This document shows, in pieces, positions 14,691 to 22,118 of a DNA stretch of 22,118 bases. This DNA is from UMGS1225 sp034086705. GTDB taxonomy: Bacteria > Bacillota > Clostridia > Oscillospirales > CAG-272. Below the pieces are notes generated by a model, which searched no databases, was not told where the DNA came from, and was given only the letters and a program-made list of their open reading frames with translations. The stretch lies in the NCBI GenBank assembly GCA_034086705.1, contig JAXDZV010000082.1, positions 1 through 22,118 on the forward strand, read 5' to 3'. Every line of letters starts with the position of its first letter. The first letter of the stretch is position 1. The position numbers and the translations under genes are program-made.

Positions 14691-15722
14691 ATGGTGGGCA
14701 AAAAAATAAAACAAACGGAAAAAGCAGGCGCTCCCCTTTCCGTTTTCGAACGTTCTTTGGCAGAGCTTACACCGCAAGAGCTTGGAGATGCAAAAAAAGT
14801 GCCGACAAAGCAGCGGATTTGGCGAATTTTGCAGACAGTCCTGTTTTGCATGGCGCTGGCCGTTTGTGCGGTTAGCCTGGCATATTGTGCTTATCGTATG
14901 GTTGCCTATCAGAAATCTGTGGATTTGTATGATCAGCTGGCGCAGCAGTTTCAAGCGTCGCAGCCGGCAGAGCAGGTTGCAACGCATGATGGTAGTCCGC
15001 TGCAAGTGATGCTGCAAGGTGGGCTGCCGCCACAGCTTACGGTGTTGCAGGCCAATCGCGCGCAAAGCGCTGTTACGGGCAATGGGATCGGTTCCCCAGA
15101 TGACACAGCAGATGCAGATTTTTTGGCTTCCATGCAGCTGCAACTTGCGCAGTTGCGAAAACTGAATGCGGATATCGGCGGTTGGATTCGGATGGAGGGT
15201 GATACGGCTATCAATTATCCGCTGGTTTTTTCGCATGACGATACACGCTATTTGACCTATGCGGCAGACGGTAGTTATAATCCTGCCGGTGCCATTTTTA
15301 TGGATTGCCGCAACAAAGCAAAAATCTCTGAAAATCGCAACACGGTTATTTACGGGCACAATATGTACAGTGGTTCACCAATGTTCGCAAATTTACACAA
15401 GTTTGCCACAGACCCGTATTATTGGCGCAACAATCATTTTATTGAATTGTATACGGATGAGGGTCTGTTTCTGTATGTAGTATTTGCGGCATATGCGGAT
15501 ACACCTGTTTTTGAGGAAAACTGCTATTTTGATACAACGGTGAACACGGATGAACGCATGCAGCTGTTTTTAGATGCAATTGCCGAAAAGAATCTTTTAA
15601 AAACCAATGTGCTTGTCAGGCCGTATGATAAAGTGATAACGTTATGTACGTGTTCTGATGCAGGAACGGGGCGTTTTGTAGTGCATGGCAAATTCATTCC
15701 GTCCAAGGATCGGATTAATTGA
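14691..15722 (+). CDS. Class B sortase
   Basis: A 343-residue membrane-anchored transpeptidase that would attach surface proteins to the cell wall. There is a 45-residue charged cytoplasmic tail, one TM about 46-70 (type II orientation), a linker of about 90 residues and a sortase B domain from about 145. Catalytic residues are visible: H223 in YGHNM, C321 in TLCTC, and R328 in GRFVVHGK. The class B stretch D-x-x-I-N-Y-P-L-V-F appears near 171-180. ATG 14691 is chosen because AGGGGGG precedes it and the promoter lies just upstream; earlier in-frame codons lie upstream of the promoter and overlap phoR. The N-terminal extension and linker make it longer than classical SrtB of about 240 residues. 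No LPXTG- or NPQTN-type substrate is encoded in the window. Confidence 0.9.
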   Translation: MVGKKIKQTEKAGAPLSVFERSLAELTPQELGDAKKVPTKQRIWRILQTVLFCMALAVCAVSLAYCAYRMVAYQKSVDLYDQLAQQFQASQPAEQVATHDGSPLQVMLQGGLPPQLTVLQANRAQSAVTGNGIGSPDDTADADFLASMQLQLAQLRKLNADIGGWIRMEGDTAINYPLVFSHDDTRYLTYAADGSYNPAGAIFMDCRNKAKISENRNTVIYGHNMYSGSPMFANLHKFATDPYYWRNNHFIELYTDEGLFLYVVFAAYADTPVFEENCYFDTTVNTDERMQLFLDAIAEKNLLKTNVLVRPYDKVITLCTCSDAGTGRFVVHGKFIPSKDRIN

Positions 15723-15743
15723 CAGAAGGGGGCATTCACAAGC

Positions 15744-16610
15744 ATGACCGATTCGCTAAAAACCGACTTGCTTTGCCCCGTTTGCGGAGCGGCGCTTGCC
15801 TGTGATCCGGAAGGCCGGCGTTTTTTCTGCGATGCGGGGCATTCCTATGATCGAGCGCGGGCGGGATATGTTCATCTGCTTTTGCCAAATCGGGCAGGGT
15901 CTGATACCCCCGGAGATGATCGGGAGATGGTTCGTGCACGCAGTACATTTTTGGAAAGCGGTGCATATGCACCTTTGTCCGATGCGGTCAATTCGCTATG
16001 CATGGCGTTTGCGCGCTCCGGCGAATATACTGCACCGCTGTTGCTTGCGGATGCAGGCTGTGGGGAAGGTTATTATACCAATCGTCTTGCCGCCGCTTTA
16101 CAAAGCTGTGGGGTGGATGCACGGGTGTATGGTTTTGATGTATCCAAGCACGCGTGTGCACACGGTGCAGCTGCGGCACGCAGGCAAGGGCTTTGCGTGC
16201 GGTATGCGGTTGCATCTTTGTTTGCCATACCCATGGCTGCACAAAGCTGCGATGTGTTGGTGAATATTTTTGCGCCTTGTGCGCAGGAAGAGTTTCATCG
16301 TGTGCTGCGGCGTGGCGGGCTACTTTGCATGGTAGTACCTGCTGCAGATCATTTGCTGCAATTGAAAAAGATATTGTATGATACGCCATATGAGAACAAA
16401 ATCCGTCGGGATGCACTTGCGGGCTTTGCTTTACGGCAGGTCGAGCCGTTGCGGTATTCTTTTTTGCTTGGGGCACACCGTATGGAATTGCTGCATATGA
16501 CTCCGTATTATTTTCGTACGCCGCGTGAAGGGATTGCGCGCTTGCGCGCGCAAGTGGAACCCTTTGAGGTGATGGCCGCGTTTGATGTGCTGTTGTATGA
16601 GCGTCTTTGA
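15744..16610 (+). CDS. rlmA: 23S rRNA (guanine-N1)-methyltransferase, RlmA family
   Basis: A 288-residue SAM-dependent enzyme that would methylate N1 of a guanine in helix 35 of 23S rRNA (G745 in RlmA-I, G748 in RlmA-II/TlrB). The N-terminal zinc finger has C11, C14, C29 and H33 (CPVCGAAL, then FFCDAGHSYDRARAGYVHLL), characteristic of the family. SAM motif I is DAGCGEGYY at 103-111, and the NIFAPCAQEEFHRVLRRGG stretch follows. A GAAGGGGG ribosome binding site is at 15725-15732. It lies 21 bases after the sortase and may share its transcript. Whether it is type I or II (the latter gives tylosin resistance in producers) cannot be decided here. Confidence 0.9.
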   Translation: MTDSLKTDLLCPVCGAALACDPEGRRFFCDAGHSYDRARAGYVHLLLPNRAGSDTPGDDREMVRARSTFLESGAYAPLSDAVNSLCMAFARSGEYTAPLLLADAGCGEGYYTNRLAAALQSCGVDARVYGFDVSKHACAHGAAAARRQGLCVRYAVASLFAIPMAAQSCDVLVNIFAPCAQEEFHRVLRRGGLLCMVVPAADHLLQLKKILYDTPYENKIRRDALAGFALRQVEPLRYSFLLGAHRMELLHMTPYYFRTPREGIARLRAQVEPFEVMAAFDVLLYERL

Positions 16611-16834
16611 GAAAAAACAAGACGGTATACGTGGTGCATCCTCTCTTTTTCCTAAACGCTCCGCAGAGAACGACAGCGAAAGACGGCGTTGGCGCATTTT
16701 TTCGTTTTTTTCGGATTTGCCGATGATTTTTTTTGAATCTTTACATACTTCGACAATTTTTTTCGCCAGTATGCTTTATACTATTTATGTCAGAACAAAG
16801 CGCTGACAAAATCGGGGAAAAGGATGTAAAGCGT
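16611..16834. promoter_or_regulatory. Gap between rlmA and the 213-residue gene, with a candidate -10
   Basis: TATACT at 16777-16782 is a good -10, but no well-spaced -35 is present: TCGACA at 16750-16755 is 21 bases away. A small hairpin TCGG/CCGA (16711-16724) followed by eight T (16727-16734) could be a weak terminator for rlmA. The long T-rich runs make this stretch AT-rich. A promoter for the next gene near 16777 is plausible but not certain. Confidence 0.4.
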
Positions 16835-17476
16835 ATGGAAATGGAAGCAATATGGAAAGAAACTGGAAATCGGATGTTAAACGAACAAGCTTTGCTGCAG
16901 ATTGATGCGATGCGCAGAGAAGAAAACGAAAAGCTCGGATTTACTGCGCCGGATCACGCATATGATGAGGCAAAGGAGACGTTGGAGAGATTATTAGACA
17001 CCGCGGGACATGCGCGCCTTGCACAGGCAGAGCAGCTCTATGCGGACAATATGGGGGAGGCAGCGGAGTATGCGTATGGCGAAGGACTGCATTATGCATT
17101 TGCACAGCAGTTATTGCCGCAGCTCAGTGCCTCCGGCTTTTTTGAGCAGCAGGTTTCAAAGCCTTTGTTTGAAGGCGGCAGCGGAACGGCACATCGATCC
17201 TTTTGGGAAAAAAACACGCAGGCCAATGTGATTTTATCGGAACTGGGATGTGAAGACGGAGGTGTTCTGGAGCAGGCACTTACCTCGGTTGCCTTTGCGT
17301 GGGAAGAACGGATTTATGCGGGATCTTATTTTGGTTTTGTGCGCGGCTACGCACAGGGCTGGCATATTTTACAGCACGAAGATCCGGCGTTGACCGCTGT
17401 ATTCGGCAAGCAAATTCTTGCGGCGGCGCATGAGCTTGGGCTGATTCAGCCTCTTCCGGTGCGGCGTGCAGGTTAA
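16835..17476 (+). CDS. Hypothetical soluble helical protein, 213 residues
   Basis: Not recognised. From ATG 16835, which has AAAGGA at 16818-16823 in front, the protein is 213 residues, acidic in its first half and largely helical by composition (rich in A, E, L, Q). No signal peptide or membrane segment is visible from this start. Residues about 40-80 (AKETLERLLDTAGHARLAQAEQL) and the aromatic-rich stretch WEERIYAGSYFGFVRGYAQGW near 165-185 are the most distinctive parts. An earlier in-frame ATG at 16733 would add a hydrophobic leader, but it lies upstream of the candidate -10 and lacks a ribosome binding site. It stands between rlmA and a terminator shared with alaS. Sustained protein-like composition over the whole frame supports a real gene. 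Confidence 0.7.
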   Translation: MEMEAIWKETGNRMLNEQALLQIDAMRREENEKLGFTAPDHAYDEAKETLERLLDTAGHARLAQAEQLYADNMGEAAEYAYGEGLHYAFAQQLLPQLSASGFFEQQVSKPLFEGGSGTAHRSFWEKNTQANVILSELGCEDGGVLEQALTSVAFAWEERIYAGSYFGFVRGYAQGWHILQHEDPALTAVFGKQILAAAHELGLIQPLPVRRAG

Positions 17477-17495
17477 ACAACCATACATTTGATTC

Positions 17496-17544
17496 AAAAA
17501 AGACACAGTCTGCGCCTTTTACGGGCGCAGACTGTGTCTTTTTT
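17496..17544. terminator. Bidirectional intrinsic terminator between convergent genes
   Basis: A perfect 21-bp inverted repeat (17496-17516 with 17524-17544, loop TTTTACG) with an A6 run at its 5' edge and a T6 run at its 3' edge. It serves the 213-residue gene on + and alaS on -, 36 bases past the alaS stop. Confidence 0.95.
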
Positions 17545-17580
17545 AATTGAGATGGAAAACCTAAAACACGGCAGACAATC

Positions 17581-20211
17581 TTAGTGCAGCATCTGCTGTA
17601 AGATCTGCGGCAGCTGAGCATATGCAGACGAAAGCGCTGCAGTATCCCGAATCCCTGCCGTTGCACTGTCGGGACGTCCCCCGCCGCCCCCGCCGAGTAG
17701 TTTTCCAAGTGTACGGACGATTTGGCCCGCATCGGCGCCGGCTGCAATTGCGTCTTTGCCGCATACGGCAAGTAGATTTTTCTTTTCCTCTGTGCCGCAT
17801 AGCAAAACAGCAACTGTGGCGGCATCTGTTGCACGCAGTGAATCTCCCAGAGCGCGAGCGGCATCCAATGAAAGGCCATCAGTGCAGGAAGTGATCAGGT
17901 GCACATTTTTGATACATACAGCACTTTTGCGTAGCTCTGCGCTCTGTGAGGCGGCCAGCTTACTTTGCAGCTGTTCATTTTTCCGTTTTTCTTCGCGTAG
18001 CTCTGCCTCAAGCGCTTGCGCACGCACACAGGTGTCTTTGATGTTTTGCGCCTTTAATGCCTGCGCGGTCTTTTGAAGCAGAGTGTTTTCTGCATACAGT
18101 TGTTGCAGAACGCCGGCTGCGGTTACGCCCTCAATCCGACGAACTCCGGCTGCTACAGATGATTCGGAAAGGATATGAAATAGCCCGATGCAAATGGTAT
18201 TGTCCACATGCGTACCACCGCATAGCTCCGTTGAGATATCTCCCATCTTAACCATGCGCACGATCTTTCCGTATTTTTCACCGAACAACGCCATTGCACC
18301 GCTGCGCCGTGCGTTTTCGAGATCTGTTTGGATGGTCTCAACGGGCAGTGCTGCAAAAATTGCGGCGTTAACCGTCTCTTCCACACTTTGGATTTCATCC
18401 TGGGTCATTGCCTGATAATGTGTAAAATCAAAGCGCAAACGCTGCTCATCCACGTAAGATCCGGCCTGTTCCACATGGGTGCCTAACACACGGCGCAGTG
18501 CGCTTTGCAGCAAATGCACAGCAGAGTGATTTTTTCGGATGGCTTCACGCCGATCTGCAGTAACCTCCGCCTGAATCATATCGCCGACTGTCAGCGTTCC
18601 CTCGGTGATGCGACAGATATGCAACACAATGCCGTCGCTTTTTTTACAGTCAGTTACAAGAACCGAAGCATCAGCATTGCGTAAGCACCCGGTATCACCT
18701 ACTTGCCCACCGCTTTCGCCGTAAAACGGTGTTTGATCCAAGACAACCGTACATTCACAGGTATCGGCTTGCTGCGTGAAGCCGTCTTCCGTCAGAATGG
18801 CAAGAATTTTTGCTTGCATTTGCAAGGCGTTGTAGCCTATAAAAGTAGTTTTGGGTAAATGGGAGAGTGTGTTCTTGGAAGAATCGTCCCAACCGCTGAT
18901 ATTGGCCCGTGCTTCCCGTGCTCTGCTTCGTTGCTGCTGCATGAGTTTTGCAAATGCCGCTTCATCCACATGCAGACCGGCTTCTGCAGCGATTTCTCGT
19001 GTAAGGTCCAGGGGAAAGCCGAACGTGTCATATAGGCGGAAAGCGTCTGTTCCGGCAATGGTTGAAATTTGTTCTTTCTTAGCTGTTTCAATCAGTTCGT
19101 TCAGCATACCAAGACCGGCGTCGATGGTTTGATGAAAGCGCTCCTCTTCCAGAGTGATGACCTTTTTCACATGTGCTTCTTTTTCACGAAGCTCGGGATA
19201 TGCAGTCTCATTGGTTTTGATAACTTCTTCACAGATTTGTGACAAAAATGCCTGTCTAATTCCCAGTAATTTGCCGTGACGTGCTGCGCGACGCAACAGG
19301 CGGCGCAGAACATATCCGCGGCCTTCGTTGGAGGGAAGTACACCGTCACAAATCATAAAGGATGCCGCACGCACATGGTCGGTTACAACACGGATTGATA
19401 CATCATCATCAGCCTGCATACCGTAACTTTTGCCGGCTGCGGCTGCAACAGCGTTGACGATTTGCCGGGTGGTATCCACTTCAAACATGTTGTCAACGCC
19501 TTGCATGACGCAGGCGAGCCGATCCAGTCCCATACCGGTATCAATGTTTTTTTGTGCCAGTTCCTGGTAGGTTCCATCACCCTTATTGTCAAACTGAGAA
19601 AAGACGTTGTTCCAAATCTCCATAAAACGGTCACAATCGCAGCCGGGCCGGCAATCCGGCGCGCCGCATCCGTATTTTTCACCGCGATCAAAGTATATTT
19701 CCGAGCACGGACCGCACGGTCCTGTACCGTGTTCCCAGAAATTATCTTCTTTGCCCAACCGTACGATACGTTCCGGTGGCACACCGATTTCATCATGCCA
19801 GATATTGTATGCTTCTTCGTCGTTTTCGTAAACACTGGGCCACAGCAACGAAGCGGGAATTTCCAGCACCTCGGTTAAAAACTCCCACGCCCAAGCGATT
19901 GCCTCATGTTTGAAATAATCGCCAAAGGAGAAATTCCCGAGCATCTCAAAATAGGTGCCATGACGCGCCGTGTGTCCGACGCGTTCCAAATCCGGGGTAC
20001 GAATGCATTTTTGGCAAGTTGTGACCCGTCTGCGTGGTGGCTCGACCTCCCCGGTAAAATATTTTTTCATCGGTGCCATGCCGGAATTGATTAAGAGAAG
20101 TGATTTGTCTCCCTGCGGAATCAGCGGAAAGCTTTTTAAGCGCAGATGCCCTTTACTTTCAAAAAAAGACAGATATGCTTCACGCAGTTCGTTCAGCCCC
20201 ATCCATTTCAT
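17581..20211 (-). CDS. alaS: Alanine--tRNA ligase
   Basis: An 876-residue enzyme that charges tRNA-Ala; the length equals the classical bacterial form. The aminoacylation domain opens with LREAYLSFFESKGH and holds RTPDLERVGHTARHGTYFEM (71-90) and the GTGPCGPCSEI stretch near 162-172. The extra cysteine-containing loop CGAPDCRPGCDC near 182-193 is the kind often seen in clostridial AlaS. The editing domain has zinc ligands H562 and H566 (HSAVH) plus C664 and H668 (CGGTH). A coiled-coil region about 705-760 precedes the C-Ala domain with its run of six glycines (840-845) in LLGGGGGGRPD. The minus-strand start follows AGGTGAGGA at seven bases. No T-box is seen; the leader is only about 50 bases. 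Confidence 0.98.
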   Translation of the reverse strand: MKWMGLNELREAYLSFFESKGHLRLKSFPLIPQGDKSLLLINSGMAPMKKYFTGEVEPPRRRVTTCQKCIRTPDLERVGHTARHGTYFEMLGNFSFGDYFKHEAIAWAWEFLTEVLEIPASLLWPSVYENDEEAYNIWHDEIGVPPERIVRLGKEDNFWEHGTGPCGPCSEIYFDRGEKYGCGAPDCRPGCDCDRFMEIWNNVFSQFDNKGDGTYQELAQKNIDTGMGLDRLACVMQGVDNMFEVDTTRQIVNAVAAAAGKSYGMQADDDVSIRVVTDHVRAASFMICDGVLPSNEGRGYVLRRLLRRAARHGKLLGIRQAFLSQICEEVIKTNETAYPELREKEAHVKKVITLEEERFHQTIDAGLGMLNELIETAKKEQISTIAGTDAFRLYDTFGFPLDLTREIAAEAGLHVDEAAFAKLMQQQRSRAREARANISGWDDSSKNTLSHLPKTTFIGYNALQMQAKILAILTEDGFTQQADTCECTVVLDQTPFYGESGGQVGDTGCLRNADASVLVTDCKKSDGIVLHICRITEGTLTVGDMIQAEVTADRREAIRKNHSAVHLLQSALRRVLGTHVEQAGSYVDEQRLRFDFTHYQAMTQDEIQSVEETVNAAIFAALPVETIQTDLENARRSGAMALFGEKYGKIVRMVKMGDISTELCGGTHVDNTICIGLFHILSESSVAAGVRRIEGVTAAGVLQQLYAENTLLQKTAQALKAQNIKDTCVRAQALEAELREEKRKNEQLQSKLAASQSAELRKSAVCIKNVHLITSCTDGLSLDAARALGDSLRATDAATVAVLLCGTEEKKNLLAVCGKDAIAAGADAGQIVRTLGKLLGGGGGGRPDSATAGIRDTAALSSAYAQLPQILQQMLH

Positions 20212-20272
20212 ATAATTTCCTCACCTTTCTTGCCCGCGCGGTGGAACGCCGGGCACCATCCTGTAACATACT

Positions 20273-20302
20273 ATTATAACAAATGCATTTCCCAGCTGTC
20301 AA
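20273..20302 (-). promoter_or_regulatory. SigA-type promoter of alaS
   Basis: On the minus strand: TTGACA (20302-20297), an 18-base spacer and TATAAT (20278-20273). Both hexamers are consensus. Transcription should start near 20266, leaving a leader of about 55 bases that is too short for a T-box riboswitch. Confidence 0.85.
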
Positions 20303-20362
20303 GCTTTTGCAGCGCGGATGCAGATTTTCTATGCGGTATACTGCCTTCTTTTAAAAAAAGGA

Positions 20363-20392
20363 TTGACAAACAAACATTTTGTATGCTATACT
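20363..20392 (+). promoter_or_regulatory. Promoter of tRNA-Pro
   Basis: TTGACA at 20363-20368, an 18-base spacer and TATACT at 20387-20392, 12 bases before the mature tRNA 5' end. It is divergent from the alaS promoter. Confidence 0.8.
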
Positions 20393-20404
20393 AACACTGT
20401 TAAT

Positions 20405-20480
20405 CTGGGTGTGGCGCAGATGGTAGCGCGCTACCTTGGGGTGGTAGAGGCCGCTGGTTCAAATCCAGTCACTCAGACCA
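20405..20480 (+). tRNA. tRNA-Pro (anticodon GGG)
   Basis: A 76-base cloverleaf with encoded CCA: acceptor stem CTGGGTG/CACTCAG (one G-U), D stem GCGC/GCGC, anticodon stem CTACC/GGTAG around the loop TTGGGGT with GGG at 34-36, T stem GCTGG/CCAGT around TTCAAAT, discriminator A, then CCA. The GGG anticodon reads CCC and CCU. It has its own promoter and terminator and appears to be transcribed alone. Confidence 0.95.
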
Positions 20481-20481
20481 T

Positions 20482-20526
20482 ATCGAGTATTCATAAGGGA
20501 TTTCACTTATGAATACTCGATTTTTT
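20482..20526 (+). terminator. Intrinsic terminator of tRNA-Pro
   Basis: A perfect 16-bp stem (20482-20497 with 20506-20521, loop GGATTTCA) followed by a T run to 20526. It starts two bases after the tRNA CCA end. Confidence 0.93.
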
Positions 20527-20771
20527 ATATTTTAATACGGATTTATGTATGAGCAGGTGGTGAGCTTGTCCATCTGCATAGGGGAACCTGCCTTTCGGTT
20601 TCGTATTAAGCAACGCAACCTTAACACAGGTTTACTCTATTTGCTACTTTCATTTTTCCTTTTTGTCAAGCATTATTGTAACCATACAATACTGATTTGC
20701 ACTATAAAAAAGTTATTCCTATATTACAGGTCGATGGCTTTAATGGTTGGTCAGAAAAGCACACCTTATGC
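20527..20771. other. AT-rich intergenic stretch; no convincing gene
   Basis: An 85-codon open frame (20545-20802) crosses this stretch, but it has no ribosome binding site, shows no recognised domain and runs through the promoter of the next gene, so it is probably not expressed as such. An inverted repeat GCAGGT/ACCTGC (starting near 20553, closing near 20592) could close a hairpin of about 40 bases. The base composition is clearly more AT-rich than upstream genes. Confidence 0.45.
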
Positions 20772-20800
20772 TTTACTTTCGAAAGGCAGTGTGATACAAT
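20772..20800 (+). promoter_or_regulatory. Candidate extended -10 promoter of the GH99-like pseudogene
   Basis: TTTACT at 20772-20777, a 17-base spacer and TACAAT at 20795-20800, with TG at 20792-20793 giving an extended -10. It lies 34 bases before the TTG start of the broken gene. Confidence 0.55.
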
Positions 20801-20834
20801 AAATCCAATACTAATACAACTAAGGGTGATAATA

Positions 20835-21949
20835 TTGAAAAAATATGATGTGGCAGCTTACGTCTGGCCGGCCTATACGGGTGACGAAGGCAGAAGCCTG
20901 ATTTTTTGGCCCAAGGGTTACGGTGAATGGGAGACCGTAAGGGCGGCAAAGTCACGGTTTGAAGGGCATAAATGGCCGAGAAAGCCGCTGTGGGGTTATT
21001 GCAACGAGGCAGACCCCTATGTTATGGAAATGCAGATAGAAGCTGCGGTAGACCACGGCGTTAATGTGTTTATTTACGATTGGTATTGGTACGATAACCG
21101 ACCGTTTTTAGAGCAATGCCTTAACAACGGGTTTTTAAAGGCAAAAAACCGTTCAAAAATGAAGTTTTACCTAATGTGGTCAAATCATGATGTAACCTAC
21201 GGTTGGGACAGAAGAATATCCGAAAAAGATTACGACACGGTTATTTGGAAGGGCGCCGTAAATTCCGAACAGTTTCACACAATAGGAATGCGTTGGTTAG
21301 AAAAATATTTTCATCTTGATGAATATTACAAAATTGACAACTGCCCCGTATTAAGTATTTATGATTTGCAAAACCTTATAGACGGTTTGGGCGGTATTGA
21401 AAACGCTCGAAAAGAAATGTTGTGGCTCGATGATGAAGCGAAGAAGCAAGGCTTTAACGGAATGCACTATCAGTTGGTTAAATACGGCAGAGTAAAAACC
21501 AATCTTTCGGGTTTTGACGGCAACGAAAAACCTATAAACCGCATGAGCTTGTAGGTTATCTTCCTTTTTCATCACTTACACATTATCAGTTTGTTCATTT
21601 TTCAAAAATGAACGACGATTACAAAAATATTATGGAGCAGGTTCGTACAGAGTGGCAGGAATGTGAAGATAACTTTAATATTCCTAACATACCTCATGTT
21701 TAAATAGGCTGGGACAACACACCGCGGTATGCGGGTCACATTCACAATATTGTCAAAAACAACACTCCGCAGGCGTTTGAAGACGCTTTAAGGCAGGCAA
21801 AGGAGCTTGCCGATAAAACGGGCGTAAACATTATAACGGTAAACAGCTGGAACGAATGGACCGAAACGAGTTATCTGCAACCAGACGACATTTACGGATA
21901 TGGCTATTTGGAAGCCGTTAAGAGTGTATTTAAAGAATCCGATTGTTAA
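20835..21949 (+). pseudogene. Broken glycoside hydrolase family 99-like / WbsX-type protein
   Basis: From TTG 20835 (AAGGGTGAT ribosome binding site at 20822-20830) the frame gives a WbsX/GH99-like protein: KKYDVAAYVWPAY, GYCNEADPYVMEMQIEAAVD, FIYDWYWYDNRPF, and KIDNCPVLSIYDLQNLI. It ends early at TAG 21552. Shifting by one base, homologous-looking sequence resumes as PHELVGYLPFSSLTHYQF (from about 21539) and continues to TAA 21701. After that stop, in the same frame, come IGWDNTPRYAGHI and the family ending NSWNEWTETSYLQPD, up to TAA 21947. So one frameshift between about 21500 and 21550 and one nonsense codon at 21701 break a gene of about 371 codons. Such proteins act on or help build surface polysaccharides (often mannose-type). 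The decay looks recent because both sides remain readable. Base composition is AT-richer than upstream genes. Confidence 0.8.
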
Positions 21950-21983
21950 CGGCCGGAGAATGTAATGCGGCGTTAAACTTTCG

Positions 21984-22028
21984 CCCCCCTTTTAGGGGTC
22001 AAGCCGGTAATCACCCCTTATAGGGGTG
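21984..22028. repeat. Pair of short C4T/AG4 hairpins downstream of the pseudogene
   Basis: CCCCT-TTT-AGGGG (21986-21998) and CACCCCT-TAT-AGGGGTG (22012-22028) are two near-copies of the same small palindrome, with starts 28 bases apart. Neither has a T run typical of a terminator. The last 90 bases of the window, after 22028, hold no gene that I can see; they end in an imperfect dyad TTCAA/TTGAA (22102-22118). Confidence 0.55.
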
Positions 22029-22118
22029 GAGCAAACCGCCGGTTGAATGAACTTGTCAAGTAAAAGCAGACAGAGAAAACCACCAATTATTCAAACCCTT
22101 GTTCAATTCTATATTGAA

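Noticed and set aside
20212..20266. T-box riboswitch for alaS
   Set aside because: The distance from promoter to start codon is only about 55 bases, and no specifier loop, T-box sequence or antiterminator was seen.
20405..20480. tRNA-Pro as an integration site with a duplicated 3' end
   Set aside because: No second copy of the tRNA 3' end and no integrase gene were found in the remaining 1.6 kb.
20545..20802. An 85-codon + frame after the tRNA terminator
   Set aside because: It has no ribosome binding site or recognised domain and overlaps the promoter of the next gene; it may be a remnant at most.

Overview
The window looks like a chromosomal segment of a Gram-positive, anaerobic member of the Clostridia, probably an Oscillospiraceae/Ruminococcaceae-type gut organism. 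This taxonomic call is inference. It rests on strong AGGAGG-type ribosome binding sites, near-consensus TTGACA/TATAAT promoters, a pst-phoU-phoPR cluster, a class B sortase, a spore-surface-style collagen-like protein with a Cys-rich head, and a clostridial-style AlaS. Apart from alaS, every gene found lies on the + strand.

Layout. (1) 1-5331: an oligopeptide/dipeptide-type ABC importer, oppB (3' part only), oppC, oppD and oppF, followed by a small membrane protein whose start overlaps the oppF stop. Two subunits are oddly enlarged. OppC carries an apparent complete seven-blade RCC1-like propeller between its first membrane helix and its permease core. OppF carries about 195 extra, charged helical residues between Walker A and the Q-loop. 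(2) 5332-6836: a near-perfect promoter, a candidate S6:S18-binding leader, rpsF-ssb-rpsR and a strong terminator. (3) 6877-8041: a monocistronic collagen-like surface/spore protein with its own terminator and a promoter that could be read by a sporulation sigma factor. (4) 8053-14585: a seven-gene phosphate cluster, pstS-pstC-pstA-pstB-phoU-phoP-phoR, with tight or overlapping junctions, TTNACA direct repeats upstream and a terminator at the end. (5) 14640-17544: a class B sortase, an RlmA-family 23S rRNA methyltransferase, an unrecognised 213-residue protein and a shared bidirectional terminator. (6) 17581-20302: alaS on the minus strand with its own promoter. (7) 20363-20526: tRNA-Pro(GGG) with promoter and terminator. 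(8) 20527-22118: an AT-richer stretch with a broken GH99-like/WbsX-type gene (one frameshift, one nonsense codon) and a small pair of C/G hairpins.

How it works together. The Opp ATPases and permeases would import peptides, with the binding protein presumably encoded before the window. PstSCAB would import phosphate at high affinity, PhoU would link Pst to the sensor PhoR, and PhoP would activate the cluster, plausibly through the TTNACA repeats before pstS. rpsF-ssb-rpsR is the standard ribosome/replication operon. The most unusual thing here is the pair of domain-scale insertions in neighbouring subunits of one peptide transporter.
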